Source: Nissolia schottii
Lineage: Eukaryota > Streptophyta > Magnoliopsida > Fabales > Fabaceae
DNA: 64,000 nucleotides
Assembly (NCBI GenBank): GCA_003254905.1
Contig: QANU01001756.1
Coordinates: 363,828-427,827, forward strand
Direction of reading: 5' to 3'
Made by a program: the position numbers and the translations under genes. Under the pieces are notes generated by a model that was given only the letters and a program-made list of their open reading frames with translations, was not told the DNA's origin and made no database searches. Positions 12,122-24,267 of the stretch are shown here, one piece after another (position 1 is the first letter of the stretch; every line of letters starts with the position of its first letter).

Positions 12122-12534
12122 TTTTATTTATTTTTAATAGTTGGATTGGCTTCTATAGTATTATTGTCATTGATTTTGTTTCCTTCATTGTCTAGTCTTT
12201 TATTTTGATTCTTAAAGAAAATTAATTTGATTTGATCCAAAAAATTAATGCATAACTATTATGCTATTTTGCTTCCAAATTTGATTAACATCTAAATCAA
12301 TTAAAAAAATAATAATTTTAGATACAATCACATTGATTTGATTACTATTTCTTTATCGGATGAAAAAAAAATTCTCTAACTAACAAAAAAAAAACTCAAC
12401 AAATTTTCAAGCGAAAAAAAAATTGTTTTACTTGAAAAAACCAGCATCTAACTTTTGAGCATTTTTTTTTAATGAAAAGCTGTTTTGCTTTATTAATAAA
12501 ATATTGTTATTTCCATTTTTCCCAAATCCACCAT

Positions 12535-12706
12535 CAAGAAACTTTTACTTCTATTATGGAAGAAATGATTTTGTGTATCACATGTATTATTTATCGTTGA
12601 AATGATATTGAGAAGGATGTAAAGTATTAGGCCTCACAAAAATCAAATGTAGATAATGCAAATATAGCACAAAATCATTTTCTCCATAGTGAAGTAAGAA
12701 TTTCTC
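12535..12706. mobile_element. palindromic MITE
   Basis: The left arm AAGAAACTTTTACTTCTATT...GAAATGATTTTGTG is mirrored by the right arm (reverse complement GAGAAATTCTTACTTCACTA...GAAAATGATTTTGTG). About 172 bases, non-coding. Confidence 0.6.
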
Positions 12707-13771
12707 CCCACCAATCCTCATAAATACAATATATTTTTTTTTTCACCAAATTTCATACCTCTTTTAATAATTTATCATATAAAAATAATTATTTTTAAAT
12801 AATCCAAACAAATTATTTTTAAATCACTTTTACATTAACATATCTAAAAATAAATTAATTTATAAAAAATTAATTATTAAAATAAATGATTATCCAAACA
12901 ATTTTGATTTTGTAATTTTTCCAAACAGATGAAATTGTGCAGTTGAAAAACGATATATAATATGATTGTGTGACTGTGAATCAGCTCCCATTATTCAACA
13001 TAAAATCTTTGCAATCCAAATTATCCAATCCATGGAGACAGTAGCACATCTTTTCTATGGTTACTATATTCCTAAGTTGAAGCAGAGTAGATATTTTTTA
13101 GGTCAACAGAGCTGATGTTGACCTCATCAATAATCTTCCATTTATTTCTTTATTATACAACCATTGTGCTTGATGTTGTACTTTTCTCATGACGTAGCAT
13201 AAGATGATAGGACCTATCTTTGCTTTTGAGGTTAGTATTTTATAAAGAACTTTCTTAAGATAAGAAATTAACCCGATCTGTCGATTTTATCATACAAACA
13301 TCTTTATCAAAATTATTTATATAATCTTTTGTTTTGGCACAGCATTAGCGATTTGGTTGGTTTTTAGTGTATCTTGTAGAAAACGTCTTTTATTAAGTGT
13401 GCAAGTTTCTAAATAGACCGACTTTCGTCTTCTAACCTTTGGAGAATAAAAAGAAAACGATTATAATGCACCCAATCTTATATTATTCTACATGTTGTAC
13501 CAAATCTTAACCATAACCATGAGATGAAATCTCAGTTCCATCTTCATCTATAACAACGAAAAAATATTTCGCAGCATTTTATCATTTCATGTAAATTCAA
13601 TTATTACAAGAAAATTAATTACTATTGAAGATGGTAGATAGCTTGGGTTCAACAAAAAAAAAAGTCAATTAGGATGTACCAAATCATATATACTTTTTAT
13701 ATAGTATTTGTACATTATAAGTGTTGTGAAAGTTTATTTTTCAACAAAATATATAGATATTACATCAAAAT

Positions 13772-13817
<46 letters not shown>

Positions 13818-14461
13818 TAGCAATTTAAAAAAAAAACAAAGAGAGAACTGGTCAATTTTGACCGATCCAATGTGTCGATTTTTACTTATTTTGGCAGTTC
13901 GAGCCAATTCTATCTAGTTCTAAGTTCAGGCAGTTTATAGAGGTTGACTGGACTAGCTAGGGGTTCAATTCTCGGTAGGACCAGCCAGTCCAATTCAATT
14001 TTCTTAACCATGGTTCTACCAAATCCTAGAGAAATGATAATTTCTTGCAGAAAATTACTTTCACAATGTTACATGTTTGGGAACTACTTGAGATATAATT
14101 GCTTTCTTTTCATTTTGGTTCAAAAAGCAATGTGAAAAGGCTTTTGATTATAAATTTCTTTAAATCCAAAAGCTTTATCCAAAATAAGATTATGGTTGAG
14201 AAAAAAGCAGATATTACTTAATAAAGCGCACCATGCCAATTCTCAAGGCATTTTCTACTCACTTGTCAGCCAAAAAGAAACTAGTAGTAAGCTAGTTATT
14301 AGAAGTTTCTAGAGAGAAGTTTCCATTTTCATACCACAATGGAAGAAGAAAAAAAATGGAAATTGAAAGTTTCACAACAATTAGATAAGCTTGTTAATCT
14401 TCTATCAATTAGATAAGCTTCTTACTCTTCTATCAACATGTTTTTACTATGATATGTACTA
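12707..14461. other. AT-rich intergenic DNA, no gene seen
   Basis: Apart from the TA microsatellite, only short spurious frames are present. Nothing is recognised. Confidence 0.5.
13775..13811. repeat. (TA)n microsatellite
   Basis: Uninterrupted TA dinucleotide run. Confidence 0.9.
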
Positions 14462-14629
14462 GAGTAGATCATCTCAAATGATTTTTTTGTCATATGAAGT
14501 CAAGTGTGATATCTCACCGTTCATTACAAATGTGAGACTCATACATAACATAAACAACAATAAAATTAATAGAGAACGATCACACTTAAACTCACATGAC
14601 AAAAAACTCACTTGAGAGAATTTATTCTC
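14462..14629. mobile_element. MITE, same family as those at 3.17 kb and 42.17 kb
   Basis: The left end GAGTAGATCATCTCAAATGA..TTTTTTGTCAT pairs with the right end (reverse complement GAGAATAAATTCTCTCAAGT..TTTTTTGTCAT). The interior 'GTCAAGTGTGATATCTCACC' is nearly shared with the copy at 42166-42325. Confidence 0.65.
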
Positions 14630-15146
14630 GATCGACATAGATGGTTAGTACAAGCTAGGTTGAAGAGCAAATGACACATGAAACTCTAGTTGGTGTAAAA
14701 AGAAAGGGAAACCAAAAGGAGTGAAAATAGAAATGGAAATATCATCAGAAGGGCAATATTTTCCACACAAAAGCAGTGTTACCAAGGCTCAACAGTCTAT
14801 GTCAGGAAAATATCCATGCTGGTTGCTGCTTTGCATATGAAGAATTTACTGCTCTTGTTCATCGATGACAAAAGGAATTGAAGTTGAAGTGTGCCATGAA
14901 AATACAAAGTTAATTGTGGATAAGGTTTAGCAAAAATGATTCTGTCATGCTGAAACCAGAAGTCTCTTTTCTTTGAAAATATATGCATTCAAGAAAGAAA
15001 ACATGCTACAAACAACACAAGAAGAAACTCTGGAAAGTAGATAGAGAACTGGAGTGCGGAGGAATAAAATCTGAACTTCACGGAAAAATAAAAAGAACTG
15101 GAGTGCAATTCAGCTAAAGATGAACTCCAGGTATCTTATACATGAT

Positions 15147-15913
15147 GGGCCACCATGGTTATCGAATCGCTATTCACGTCGCCGAGAAAAATTTTGAATG
15201 GTAAATCGAATCATAAAATTCAGAAACATAACAAATATATACTCAAATATATACTTTATATAAGACATGACATAAACAAAATGACACTAAAGATTGACAA
15301 AACCATTAACATAAAGTCATCATCAAAGTCATATTTAAGCTCAAAATACAGTCATATAAACTATTAAAAAAAAAAGTATAACCTAATAAAAAGCAAATGT
15401 CGTTCTCCTCTGATCCTTTTTGGAGCCATTGACGAGTGTTAAGAAGGATGGAAGAGGAAGAAAGGGATTGACAAGAAAAAAATAAAACAGGTGGAGAAGC
15501 GAGGGAGATGACTCGAGTGTGAAGAGAAGAAGAGGTGTGAAGAAACAGAGAAGAAGGGGTGAAGAAAGTCAGAAACAGGGGAGAAGAATGGTGAGATGTG
15601 CAAAACACACTGTTTCTGACCCTTAAAAAATAAAAAGCAAAAAATGCTAAATTTAGGTCTGGGTTGCGTCAGGTTGTCTTGACCCGCAACCTGCGAGTTT
15701 GTCTCTTCAACCTGCGACTTGCAGTGCCCATTCGAATCGCCATCAAAGCTCGGATTCATGATTCCGACACGAATCGTACAATTCCGATGCCAAATCGCCC
15801 AATTCCTTCACCAACCCGATTCAACCAACCGATTTGAATCAATGAGCATGCGAATCATATCGAACCGCATGATTCACAATATCTAATCATGCAATTTGAT
15901 AGCCATGATGGCC
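15147..15913. mobile_element. non-autonomous TIR transposon, about 0.77 kb
   Basis: The left terminus GGGCCACCATGGTTATC and right terminus (reverse complement GGCCATCATGGCTATC) are inverted. The flanks ACATGAT (15140-15146) and ACATGAG (15914-15920) look like a target-site duplication. Inside are repeated GATTCGAAT/CCGATTC motifs and a purine-rich GAAGAGGAAG block, with no transposase. The reading frames on the minus strand are low-complexity and probably not genes. Confidence 0.6.
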
Positions 15914-15920
15914 ACATGAG

Positions 15921-17000
15921 TTGAGTGACAAAGTCAGTCTAACCCTACTGATTATGGATTCCACTTATAATTTTAATATTGGACTACTGGAAGTAAGAAC
16001 TAGTTCTAAGAACATAAACGTAAGTCAAAAGCTTATCATAGAAACACTGTGTTTTGCACATCTCACCGTTCTTCTCCCCACTTTTGCACATCCAGTAATA
16101 ATAGGACAACTGACTGCAGTCAAAATTTAAGACATTGCAGAGCGAAATGTAAGGTAACCCATCGAAGTTCTAAATAAAACTGAACTGGTTTAACAACAGT
16201 ATAAGCTAATTATCAAAATTATATAACAATCCAACTGGTTCAACAATTCAGTTTGTCAAGAGCAAGTTAGACGTAAATCAATCATGGCTCTGTAAGTCCA
16301 ATTACATAAACTATAATAGCTTGTTTTTTCCCCCCCATAAAGTGTACTCATGATGTTTAATAGTAGATAATAGCATATGATACCAATTAGGCATTCTTGG
16401 AGTCTCAGTTTGAAGTTTAAACATCCATGTCCATCACTGATTTCTACTTTTACAGTGTCATTCAAAACTAGAAAAAGAAGCCAATGTGAACAGTTAGAAC
16501 ATCATCTCTAAAACATGGTATAGCTAAGCGGTCGCGAGCGAATTGATCATCAAATAACAAGACTCACTAGGAGCCTCAGTACTTAGTACATGCAGGAATC
16601 AGGAATTAGTAATAATAGAAGAAAGAGAAATACACAACTGAGTGCACATGAACTTATTGTTTTATTTTAAGCAAGGTAAACCTAGAAATTTAGGGAAACT
16701 AGTTTACTTGAATTCATCTGGCATATAGAAATTAACCCCACAAAGTAAGATTAGAGTTTTGAACGATTGCCTTACATCAGGCATTAAAGTCTTCTATAGA
16801 ATCAAACAATGTACAACTCGCCTCTAAAGGACACAACTCGACACACAAGGAGACAAGTCTTTCCGCAATAGAGGCTCCCGGAATTTAGTCGAAGAATTCA
16901 CAGCCAAATAAGCCAATCAGATTATGCTTCCATTAGTTTCTACTGAGTATATAATGCACATTTATTACCACCTGCAGGCGCCCATAAGTACCAAAGTCGT
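15921..17000. other. intergenic DNA, no gene seen
   Basis: Short frames only. The right part probably grades into the 3' flank of the minus-strand GARP gene. Confidence 0.4.
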
Positions 17001-17541
17001 CGCATTTGCCACTCCTGCCATGAATGCCAATAGAAAACTCCCCAAACAGTAACAATCTGGTTTTATACAGAGCTGCAGCCGCTTCCCACGCAACGATGGG
17101 ACGAATCAACATAATAGGAAGTCTTGACACCACTCACATAGCTTAAAGGCTTCATTGCAGCCAAAAAGTGACATCATGGTCAATTTCAGTCACCAGAAGC
17201 TGACACAGAAAACATAGACTGCTACCAACAAGGTAACTACAGGAAGGACACCATAGTAGAACACACTCATTAGCACATACCTACCCAATTATCCCACAGA
17301 ATTACCACTATTCTACTCAAACTTCTGGATCTCCAATACCAATTAGTAACACCAAGATTATCAATAATCCCCCCATCACAAATTAACAACAAAGACACCC
17401 CCACCAAACTCAAATTACACCGCCAAAACATTAACTTCACATTTCACAAGAACTAAAGAAGTTCAAACTAAAAGATAACTAAGTTGATCACTATATATTA
17501 ATATATAAATCTATATAGAATAACACCCAATTGGGCCAAAT
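17000..17541 (-). other. probable 3' UTR and downstream region of the MYBC1-type gene
   Basis: No coding potential follows the minus-strand stop. The position next to a single-exon gene makes a 3' UTR likely; the end is not determinable. Confidence 0.4.
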
Positions 17542-18528
17542 TCAATCATCTCCAGCAGTTGGAAAAAGAGTAAGAACCTTCCTCCCTCCTGATGCATTAG
17601 CCGATTCCATGTCCTCCACATAACCAGCAGCCATAGCTCCCCCCATCCTATGAATCTGCTGCTGCTGCTGGTGCTGCCTAGCCATGAAAGGGTGCTCAAA
17701 GTGCCCATTCGGCGGCGACCCGAAATGCCCCGCCGCCTGCCTGTGATACTGCGGCGGCTGCAGCTGCGCGTGCTGCAGCGCAGCGGCGCCCGCGACCGCA
17801 GCTGCCGCCATCTGTTGCTGGTGGTGATGGTGGTGGTGGATCGCCGGAACCGGCACAAATGGCAGGAAATGGTCCGAATTAGGCCTCGCTGCCGCGGCGG
17901 CCGGGTGCAGGAAGTGCGCCGGCACGGGGGAGCTGGCGAAGAGGTGATCGGTGGCGGCATCGTTGCCGGTGGATCCGCCGCCGCCACCACCACCGCCGCC
18001 GGCGGAGAGGCCCTGCATGCGCTTGAGGTAGAGGCGGTACTTCTGGAGGTGGCTGGCAACGTTCTCGCGGGTGAGGCCGTCGACGCTCATGAGCTGCATT
18101 ATGGTCTTGGGGACGGCGTTCTTGATTCCGATGTGGGCCACGGCGTCCACGAAGCGCTTGTGGAGCTGCGGGGTCCACACCAGCCGCGGCCGCTTCAGGG
18201 TGCGCGCCGGCTCCTCGCCGGCGGCGCCGGAGCCTAGGTCGCCAGAGTCGGCGAAGTCACCGCCGGAGGAGGGCTGCTGCTGCTGGGACGGGGAAGGGTT
18301 GGAGGAAGGTGGCGGCTGCGGCGGTTGCTGCTGGTGGAGCTGGAGGTGGTGGGGCTGGTTTGGGGTGGTGGCTGCGGCGGCGGCGGCAGTGGAGGAGTGG
18401 GGGTTAGGGATGTCGAAGGCGATGGCGAGATCGGGGGTGATTAGGGTTTGGGATAAGGGCATGAGTTCCTCTGGGGGAGGGAGTTCCTCTTCCCACCTTG
18501 AGAACCAGTTTGAATCGTCTTCCCTCAT
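17542..18528 (-). CDS. MYBC1: GARP (G2-like) transcription factor, MYBC1 type
   Basis: Single exon, 328 aa. The N-terminus [20 protein letters not shown] and the following [17 protein letters not shown] are diagnostic of the MYBC1/LUX/BOA group, and the '[14 protein letters not shown]' form points to MYBC1 (Arabidopsis At2g40970, recalled). The single Myb-like GARP DNA-binding domain is at about residues 113-172, from [18 protein letters not shown] to the SHLQKYR signature (159-165). Flanks are low-complexity: a Q/P-rich run before the domain, then G-, A-, H- and Q-rich tracts. After the domain, '[16 protein letters not shown]' is also conserved in MYBC1. It is a nuclear DNA-binding protein; Arabidopsis MYBC1 is described as a negative regulator of freezing tolerance. 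The start is the first in-frame ATG and matches the family N-terminus. The coding region is GC-rich compared with its surroundings because of GCC/GGC repeats. Confidence 0.93.
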   Translation of the reverse strand: MREDDSNWFSRWEEELPPPEELMPLSQTLITPDLAIAFDIPNPHSSTAAAAAATTPNQPHHLQLHQQQPPQPPPSSNPSPSQQQQPSSGGDFADSGDLGSGAAGEEPARTLKRPRLVWTPQLHKRFVDAVAHIGIKNAVPKTIMQLMSVDGLTRENVASHLQKYRLYLKRMQGLSAGGGGGGGGGSTGNDAATDHLFASSPVPAHFLHPAAAAARPNSDHFLPFVPVPAIHHHHHHQQQMAAAAVAGAAALQHAQLQPPQYHRQAAGHFGSPPNGHFEHPFMARQHQQQQQIHRMGGAMAAGYVEDMESANASGGRKVLTLFPTAGDD

Positions 18529-18658
18529 TTTGACCCGGTCGGGTTGGGGTCACCGGTGTTATTGATTTGAACAAATGGGTTAATTTTCTGTTTTGATTTA
18601 GAGCGAAAAAGAAACGGGTTCTTCTTTGGTGGTGGAGGAGGCAGGGATTTGATTGATT

Positions 18659-18663
<5 letters not shown>

Positions 18664-18691
<28 letters not shown>
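18664..18691. repeat. (CT)n tract in the MYBC1-type 5' leader (GA on the coding strand)
   Basis: A run of about 14 CT units 135-165 bases upstream of the start codon. GA/CT tracts are common in plant 5' UTRs and core promoters. No clear TATA box is seen on the minus strand upstream. Confidence 0.7.
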
Positions 18692-18692
<1 letters not shown>

Positions 18693-18800
18693 GGATTGTT
18701 TCGATTGAGGAGAGAGAGTGGTGGGTGATGCGTTCGTTGTTGTTGTTGTTGTTGAGGGTGAAGTGGTGGAGAGAGGTTCGAGGTGGATCTTGTTTTTTCA

Positions 18801-19550
18801 ATTTTACATTCTTTTCAGCTTTTTATTGTCATATTTTGTAGGTACTGTTTTGCTGATGGCGCTTCTCTTTCTCTTGTGATTTTTTATGTTTCTCTCTTCT
18901 TCTTTTTTTATTTTTTATTTTTCCGGGATTTGGTGGTCTTCTTTCTACTTGAGAGTGAGTGTTGCATCATCTCCAGAGTTTATTTATTTTCCTTTTGGGT
19001 TCCAACAGATTGTGGTGGCGCGTTTGCTACACGCTCCCCCCATGTTCCCACTGCATGTTGTGATGGCGCCTTGTCGCACGCTCCCCCATGTCCCCACCCT
19101 AGGCTGTTGACTAATTGCTACTGTTCTATGTTTTAGATTCTCCATTCTTTATTTAATGTTAACCATGTTAGGTTATGTTACCTATCTTAAGAATGATTTA
19201 TAAATAATGTTCAAGTCCAACTGTTAATGCTTTGTTTTTTCTTTAATGGTCCAATTGTTAAATTGAGTGGATAGAAGATTGGATGCACCGACTGTATTAT
19301 CTATCACAAAATTTGATTAAATAATAGATATTATACAGATGGTTCTAAAAGTTAAATTCTAAACCATAATAAGATTAAATCAGTTTTATTTTTTTTATTT
19401 ATCTTTCAGGAGGTGTCAATCAGCGCAGACAATTACTGATCTCTCTTTTTTTTTTATTTATAAATAATATACTTTAATTAGTGTAAAAATTTAATATGAA
19501 ATTTAAAATTTATTTAGCATTAAAATGATATAAAAATATATAACTTGAAG
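18801..19550. other. upstream region of the MYBC1-type gene, no gene seen
   Basis: T-rich DNA with a small duplicated patch: 'CTACACGCTCCCCCATGT' (about 19027) is partly repeated at about 19077 as 'GCACGCTCCCCCATGT'. Probable promoter-side sequence. Confidence 0.4.
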
Positions 19551-20017
19551 TAGGGTTTAATATATTTTGGATAATTTTTTTAATATTTGATTTAAGTTTT
19601 TAATTATTTTTGGGTTTAAACATATAAGAAATTGAATGATTTTAGCCTCTGTCTCGTTAATAAAATTTTATGGTTTTAATCTTTATCATTAATGAAACTC
19701 TATTAATTATTAATGTGAATAATAAAGTGTCACGTCAATAATGTTATGTAAATAAAATAAATGCTCACTCAAGTCATAACTTAACCCAAATTTGACTCAT
19801 AACTTGATATTTGACTCAATTTAAAATTGTGAATGAGTTATGGTTTAACAATAAATTTGAGTCAAATAATAAGCCAGAGTAAATTTATCTTGCTCTACTA
19901 TTGACATTTCATGAGAGAACCTAAAACTACATAATTTCTTATATATTTAAAAAAAATTAATATCCAAAACTAAAATTCAGATATTTTATTGAGAATCCGA
20001 GACGCATTTAACCCATT
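19551..20017. mobile_element. MITE-like element, copy 2
   Basis: The left end TAGGGTTTAATATATTTTGG and the right end (reverse complement TAATGGGTTAAATGCGTCTCGG) form a degenerate TIR. Internal landmarks match copy 1 at 10404-10885. 467 bases. Confidence 0.55.
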
Positions 20018-21290
20018 ATACATGAACTTTTTAATGCAATACAACATAAACCGTTAAAATGTCAATGGGCCGGCAGCGCGTGAAGTGCGTGGTGCATAAA
20101 GGAGATTGTGGAAACTTTTTTAGTACAATAAGGATGAAATGTACGGGGGATAGAGTTGAGATCAGGAATGAATGAGGAGAGAGAAAGAGAGAGAGAGAGA
20201 TGCAAAGATTCTTAACTTTGTGGGATTTCTTCTTGTTTTGGAGATGAGGGAATAATTTGAGCTGGTGTTTTGCCTGTTTGTGACCATATCTATTATTTTA
20301 TAGCCAATTATCCCATTCAACAAGTTATGGTACATATGCATGCTGTACTAGGTAAAAAATAAAAAATGTGATCTATTTAATATTCTGTATTGATTTAAAC
20401 CGTTGGGTTTCTATCGGTGATTGAGATTATCATGGAGTATCAATTCAATTGTTTTAAAGTGATCGAATTTTATTTGTGTAATTTTTTAATTTTTTAAATT
20501 TTTTAAATTGAACTTTAGGATCACTCAGATAAAATTGAAGTTATTTTTAAAATGTATTTAATATATTTTTAATCTTTAAATTTAAAAAAATAATGAGATT
20601 TTATTTGTGTGATAGCCAAAAAAATTTGTTAATTACAATATCATGTAGATAAATTAACTAAAACTTATTTGCATGATCCTAAAATCAATTGGATTCTTTT
20701 TTTTTTTTTGAAAAATTATACAAGAAAATCTTGTGACTTCAAAAGTTATTGTGTCGTGCTACATAGTTATCTTAATCGTCCATAGAATTTAACGATTTTG
20801 CCTGGTGTAGACCATAAAATAGACTACTTTTTTAAACTTGATGCACCATACACCATACTTAACTTGGTGCACTATAGAATTCATCATTAATTATAACTAA
20901 ATAGATCATTTTAAAGTACTATGTGACAACTTCTAATTACAATTAAAGTTAATTATTTCTCAGCTTAAATAATTTACAACGACATAGACTACATTTAAGC
21001 GATATGTAACAACTTATAATTACAATTAAAGAAAAATTATTTTCGCTAAAGTCTTCACACCTAAATTGCCTACATCTAAATCTCATGTAGCAACTCCTAA
21101 TTCCAATTTTTTTTAAAAAAATTCATTAAAATACTCTAAAAAATTTCACTCTCACTCTCATGCACCTTGTGCACTATCTCATGCTACGCTTTGCTCTCTA
21201 GTAAGATTGGGTTTAATGACAGTATCAGACTAGCTATTTGGGCCTGAGAACCTGTCCAATATCCTCAAAGATTCGACTTGGACCTATTAG
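20018..21290. other. AT-rich intergenic DNA with a GA tract
   Basis: A (GA)n stretch lies at 20176-20201. The rest is AT-rich with scattered direct repeats such as 'CAACTTCTAATTACAATTAAAG' variants (20928-21115). No gene seen. Confidence 0.45.
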
Positions 21291-21840
21291 TACACATAAA
21301 AATACATGGAATCTATCCACGTCAGCAAGGCTCACGTGAGCATGCAAGCTCCTCCCCACTCTCTCACTCAGACTCATACTGGGCTGAACATGGAAAGTTA
21401 CAAGATAATGGGTAGCACGCCACTAACCTCTCCCATTAGCCATAAGGCTCACACTATAAATAGGGGAACAAACACACTCCACAAGTATGTTGTTTATTCC
21501 CATAGACACTTCATAATACTCATGTTACTGACTAGAGCATCGGATTGCCTTGCAAGTCTACCCCTAGCGCCGTCGCCAAGACCAAAAGGAGCTCAGATTG
21601 CACGAAAGATGATAGAGCGCACACGCGTCGCCAAGACCAGAAGGAGCTCAGATTGTACGAGGGACGATGGAGAGCACACATGACATTTCATCGTCCCCGA
21701 TGTTCAGGTCAGAACATGGGCGCCCACAGTGAGGTCTATAAATCTACACATACCCCACTATCTTTAACTGAAAGAGCCAAATACTCATTCTTGTACTATG
21801 TTCATCTTCAATTGGATCAATTTTGAAATTGCTAGAAGTA
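21291..21840 (+). mobile_element. LTR-like remnant with TATA box
   Basis: TATAAATAGGGG lies at 21456-21467. About 75 bases further is the box GACTAGAGCATCGGATTGCC followed by TTGCAAGTCTACCCC, related to the boxes at 9.47 and 24.05 kb. An internal direct repeat of about 60 bases (GTCGCCAAGACCA.AAGGAGCTCAGATTG..CGA) occurs at about 21570 and 21627. The LTR termini are not certain. Confidence 0.5.
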
Positions 21841-22598
21841 TTTTACGAATTTGGTTGAGAGCAACCCATTGAAAACATAAGATTATGCCATATATATGTT
21901 GATAATTTCATGCTCAGCATACATGCCTTCTTATCTGTCAAAATTTTATTTGATCATTTGTCATAAAAATTTGCAAATGATTATGGTGGAATTGGTTTTG
22001 TTATTTGTCATCAAGAGTTAGCACAAAAGCATGCAGACTGAATTCAATTTGAAACCGAGATCAATCATCTCAGTTGAATTTCAACAAATCTGTTTAGGGC
22101 AATCCTAATCCTCATTATTTCGAATTTTGAAAGTTGAAAATCGTGAATTTTGACTGGGATTTGAGGAAGAATTTTAAGAAAAACCTCAGGAACCCTTGCA
22201 TTGCTCTAGGTTTTAGATCAAAACCCAAAACCTATTTTGGATAAAATTGAACCAAATTTGGTCAGACCTTGGGTAGAGCAGTGAGTCCCCAATCCAACAA
22301 GCTAAAAATCTTGAATTTTGGTTAAGCATTGAATGAAAAATCGAGGGAAGAACGCGAGAACCCTACTCCCTATGAGTCGAAACCCAAAATCATCTAGTTG
22401 AAAATTTGAAATCAATGTTTTAAGGTTCTTTTGAAAAGCTTACAATTTCGAAATCAATGAAGCAAAAAAATCATGCGATTTGGTCAACTTCAGTCGAAGA
22501 AACCGCATTAAAACCGTGAAGAAACTTCTGCTTTAGTTCGACATCGAACCTAGAAAGAAATGATTGCGAATAGAGAAAACAAATTAAACAATCTTGTA
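21841..22598. other. intergenic or old retrotransposon-internal DNA, no coding match
   Basis: No recognisable protein. Repeated phrases such as 'TTTGAAA...CGA' suggest decayed repetitive DNA. Confidence 0.3.
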
Positions 22599-22603
22599 GA
22601 TCT

Positions 22604-24267
22604 TGTTACGGGCTAAAAGTCGAGTCCAAGAGCTTTAACCCTCTAAGAGGGAGAGGAGCTTTAACCCTCAGTCCAAGGCCGGTCGCGAAAAAAAACCCTA
22701 AGCTACCCAGGCCGGTCCCCGCCAAACAAAAAAAAAAGAAGGCCGGTCACCTGACCGGGCCCCAAAGAAAAAAAAAAGACTACAGGCCGGTCACAAGACT
22801 GGCCCCCCAAAAAATGTCCCCCCATCCCCAAACATATCCCCATTCCCTCATCCCCCCCCCCCCCACCTCCGACCACCGCCGGCCGGCCCCACCCTCACCG
22901 CCGGCAACCCCCAAACCACCACCACCTACTCATTTTTCCACCACATTAATCTCCTTCCACTACCTATTTCTTCCATACAATAAATACCCATACACATACA
23001 CATTTTATCATGGCAATCCTCATTCAACACAATGAGCATATGCAGAAAGTAACTCCAAACACTAGCATATGGACGAAATGACTTACTTGAAAGAAATGGA
23101 GACAAAGATGGTAGTGGTCAGAGCAACAATGGCAACGGTGTGGCAGCGATGGTTGATGGAGGAGAATATCGAGGTAAAGTGAAAGTAGAAGAAGAGGTGA
23201 AGGTAAAAAATGGGAAGAAGAAGAAGTAGAATAGTGTAGGGAGAGTAGAAAAGGAGGAGAGGGAAAGTGTTTAAAATTTTTTTTGAGAGGAAGTAAAAAA
23301 AGGGGAGAGGGAAAAAGTTGAAAATTTTTGAAAAAGAAAGTAAAAAGGGGGGAAGAGTGAAAAGGGAGGGAAAGTGAAATTTCTAAAAAGTGGGAGAAGA
23401 ATAAGTTAAATTATTTTACTTCCATGTCAAAAAGTCAAGGAAAATGCAATGGGGGCAGTATAGACCAACCCAAAAAATTGCAAATGGCATTGCCAAAGTA
23501 CCGATGGAACCACAAAATTCAGAGAAAAATACGACTAACCAAAAGCAAGTTACGATACCCCAAAAAACAAAAGCACAGCACCCGCTAGTAAAACAGCGAG
23601 CTTGTGCTGGGGGCAATGTTACGGGCTAAAAGTCGGGTCCGAGAGCTTTAATCCTCTAAGAGGAAGAGGAGCTCACATTCTCTGAAGACCCGAAGGGGCC
23701 AACCCACTAAGGAGCAGAAGAGGCTCTCCACTTGGTCGGATCGACCCAAAGAGAGAAGCCTCATGACACTTAGAGGAGGAGAAGGTCATAAGCCCAAAGA
23801 CTCCGAACTCGGTCCGGCCCAACAAGGCTAAGAGGAGGTAGCGGCAACCTCTCCTCCCCAGTCCGTAACCAACTCCTGGATAATCGGGAAAAGATAAACC
23901 GGGGAGAGGATAAGCAAACCCCCTCGCTTTATCTCTATCTTACCTCTATCTTTGCACTCTAAGCTCATCTATAAAAGCACACGACCCCTCAGGTCATCAC
24001 GTACCTCTCATTCTCCTCTCAGAGAATTCTCCTAATCCTTGTGCTTACTCGAGCGTCGGAGTGCCTTTGCAGGTACACCCCGCCGCCGCATTCTCTCCGA
24101 AAGGAACCCGCTTGAAGCTTCTGCCCAAGCCTTCGAACCCGCTCGAAGCCCTCGTCTAGACCTCCGGACCCGCTCGGAGCCTTCGCCCTCAGACTTAGGG
24201 CTTCCGTCAAGGCGCCTCCCTTACCCGTTCAGGTAACCTCGTACCCCATACGAATTACTTACGAACA
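22604..24267 (+). mobile_element. short LTR retrotransposon derivative with perfect 5-base TSD
   Basis: Element ends: TGTTACGGGC at 22604 and ...ACGAACA at 24267. Flanks: GATCT at 22599-22603 and GATCT at 24268-24272, a perfect duplication. The start sequence recurs at 23617 directly after a purine-rich GGGGGCAA, so 23617-24267 (651 bases) is a full 3' LTR. The 5' LTR is visible for only about 65 bases and then diverges, so an internal deletion has removed most of it and the gag-pol domain. The remaining 0.9 kb has CCGGTC repeats, a C-rich then A/G-rich strand bias, and no coding domain. Confidence 0.85.
23617..24267 (+). repeat. 3' LTR of the GATCT-flanked element
   Basis: Begins TGTTACGGGC. 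It carries a TATA box (CTATAAAAGC, about 23970), then the R/U5 box CTCGAGCGTCGGAGTGCCTT / TGCAGGTACACC (about 24048). It ends CA with the target duplication attached. Confidence 0.85.

Noticed and set aside
15306..15759. 100-106 codon minus-strand frames
   Set aside because: They are low-complexity (S/F/H-rich) translations of the purine-rich interior of a non-autonomous transposon.
17650..18565. Long reading frames on the plus strand opposite the GARP gene
   Set aside because: They are antisense shadows of a GC-rich, repeat-coded exon; the minus-strand protein has a clear family match along its length.
22814..23035. Proline-rich 73-codon frame inside the LTR element
   Set aside because: Low-complexity C-rich DNA within a retroelement interior, with no domain or conserved pattern.
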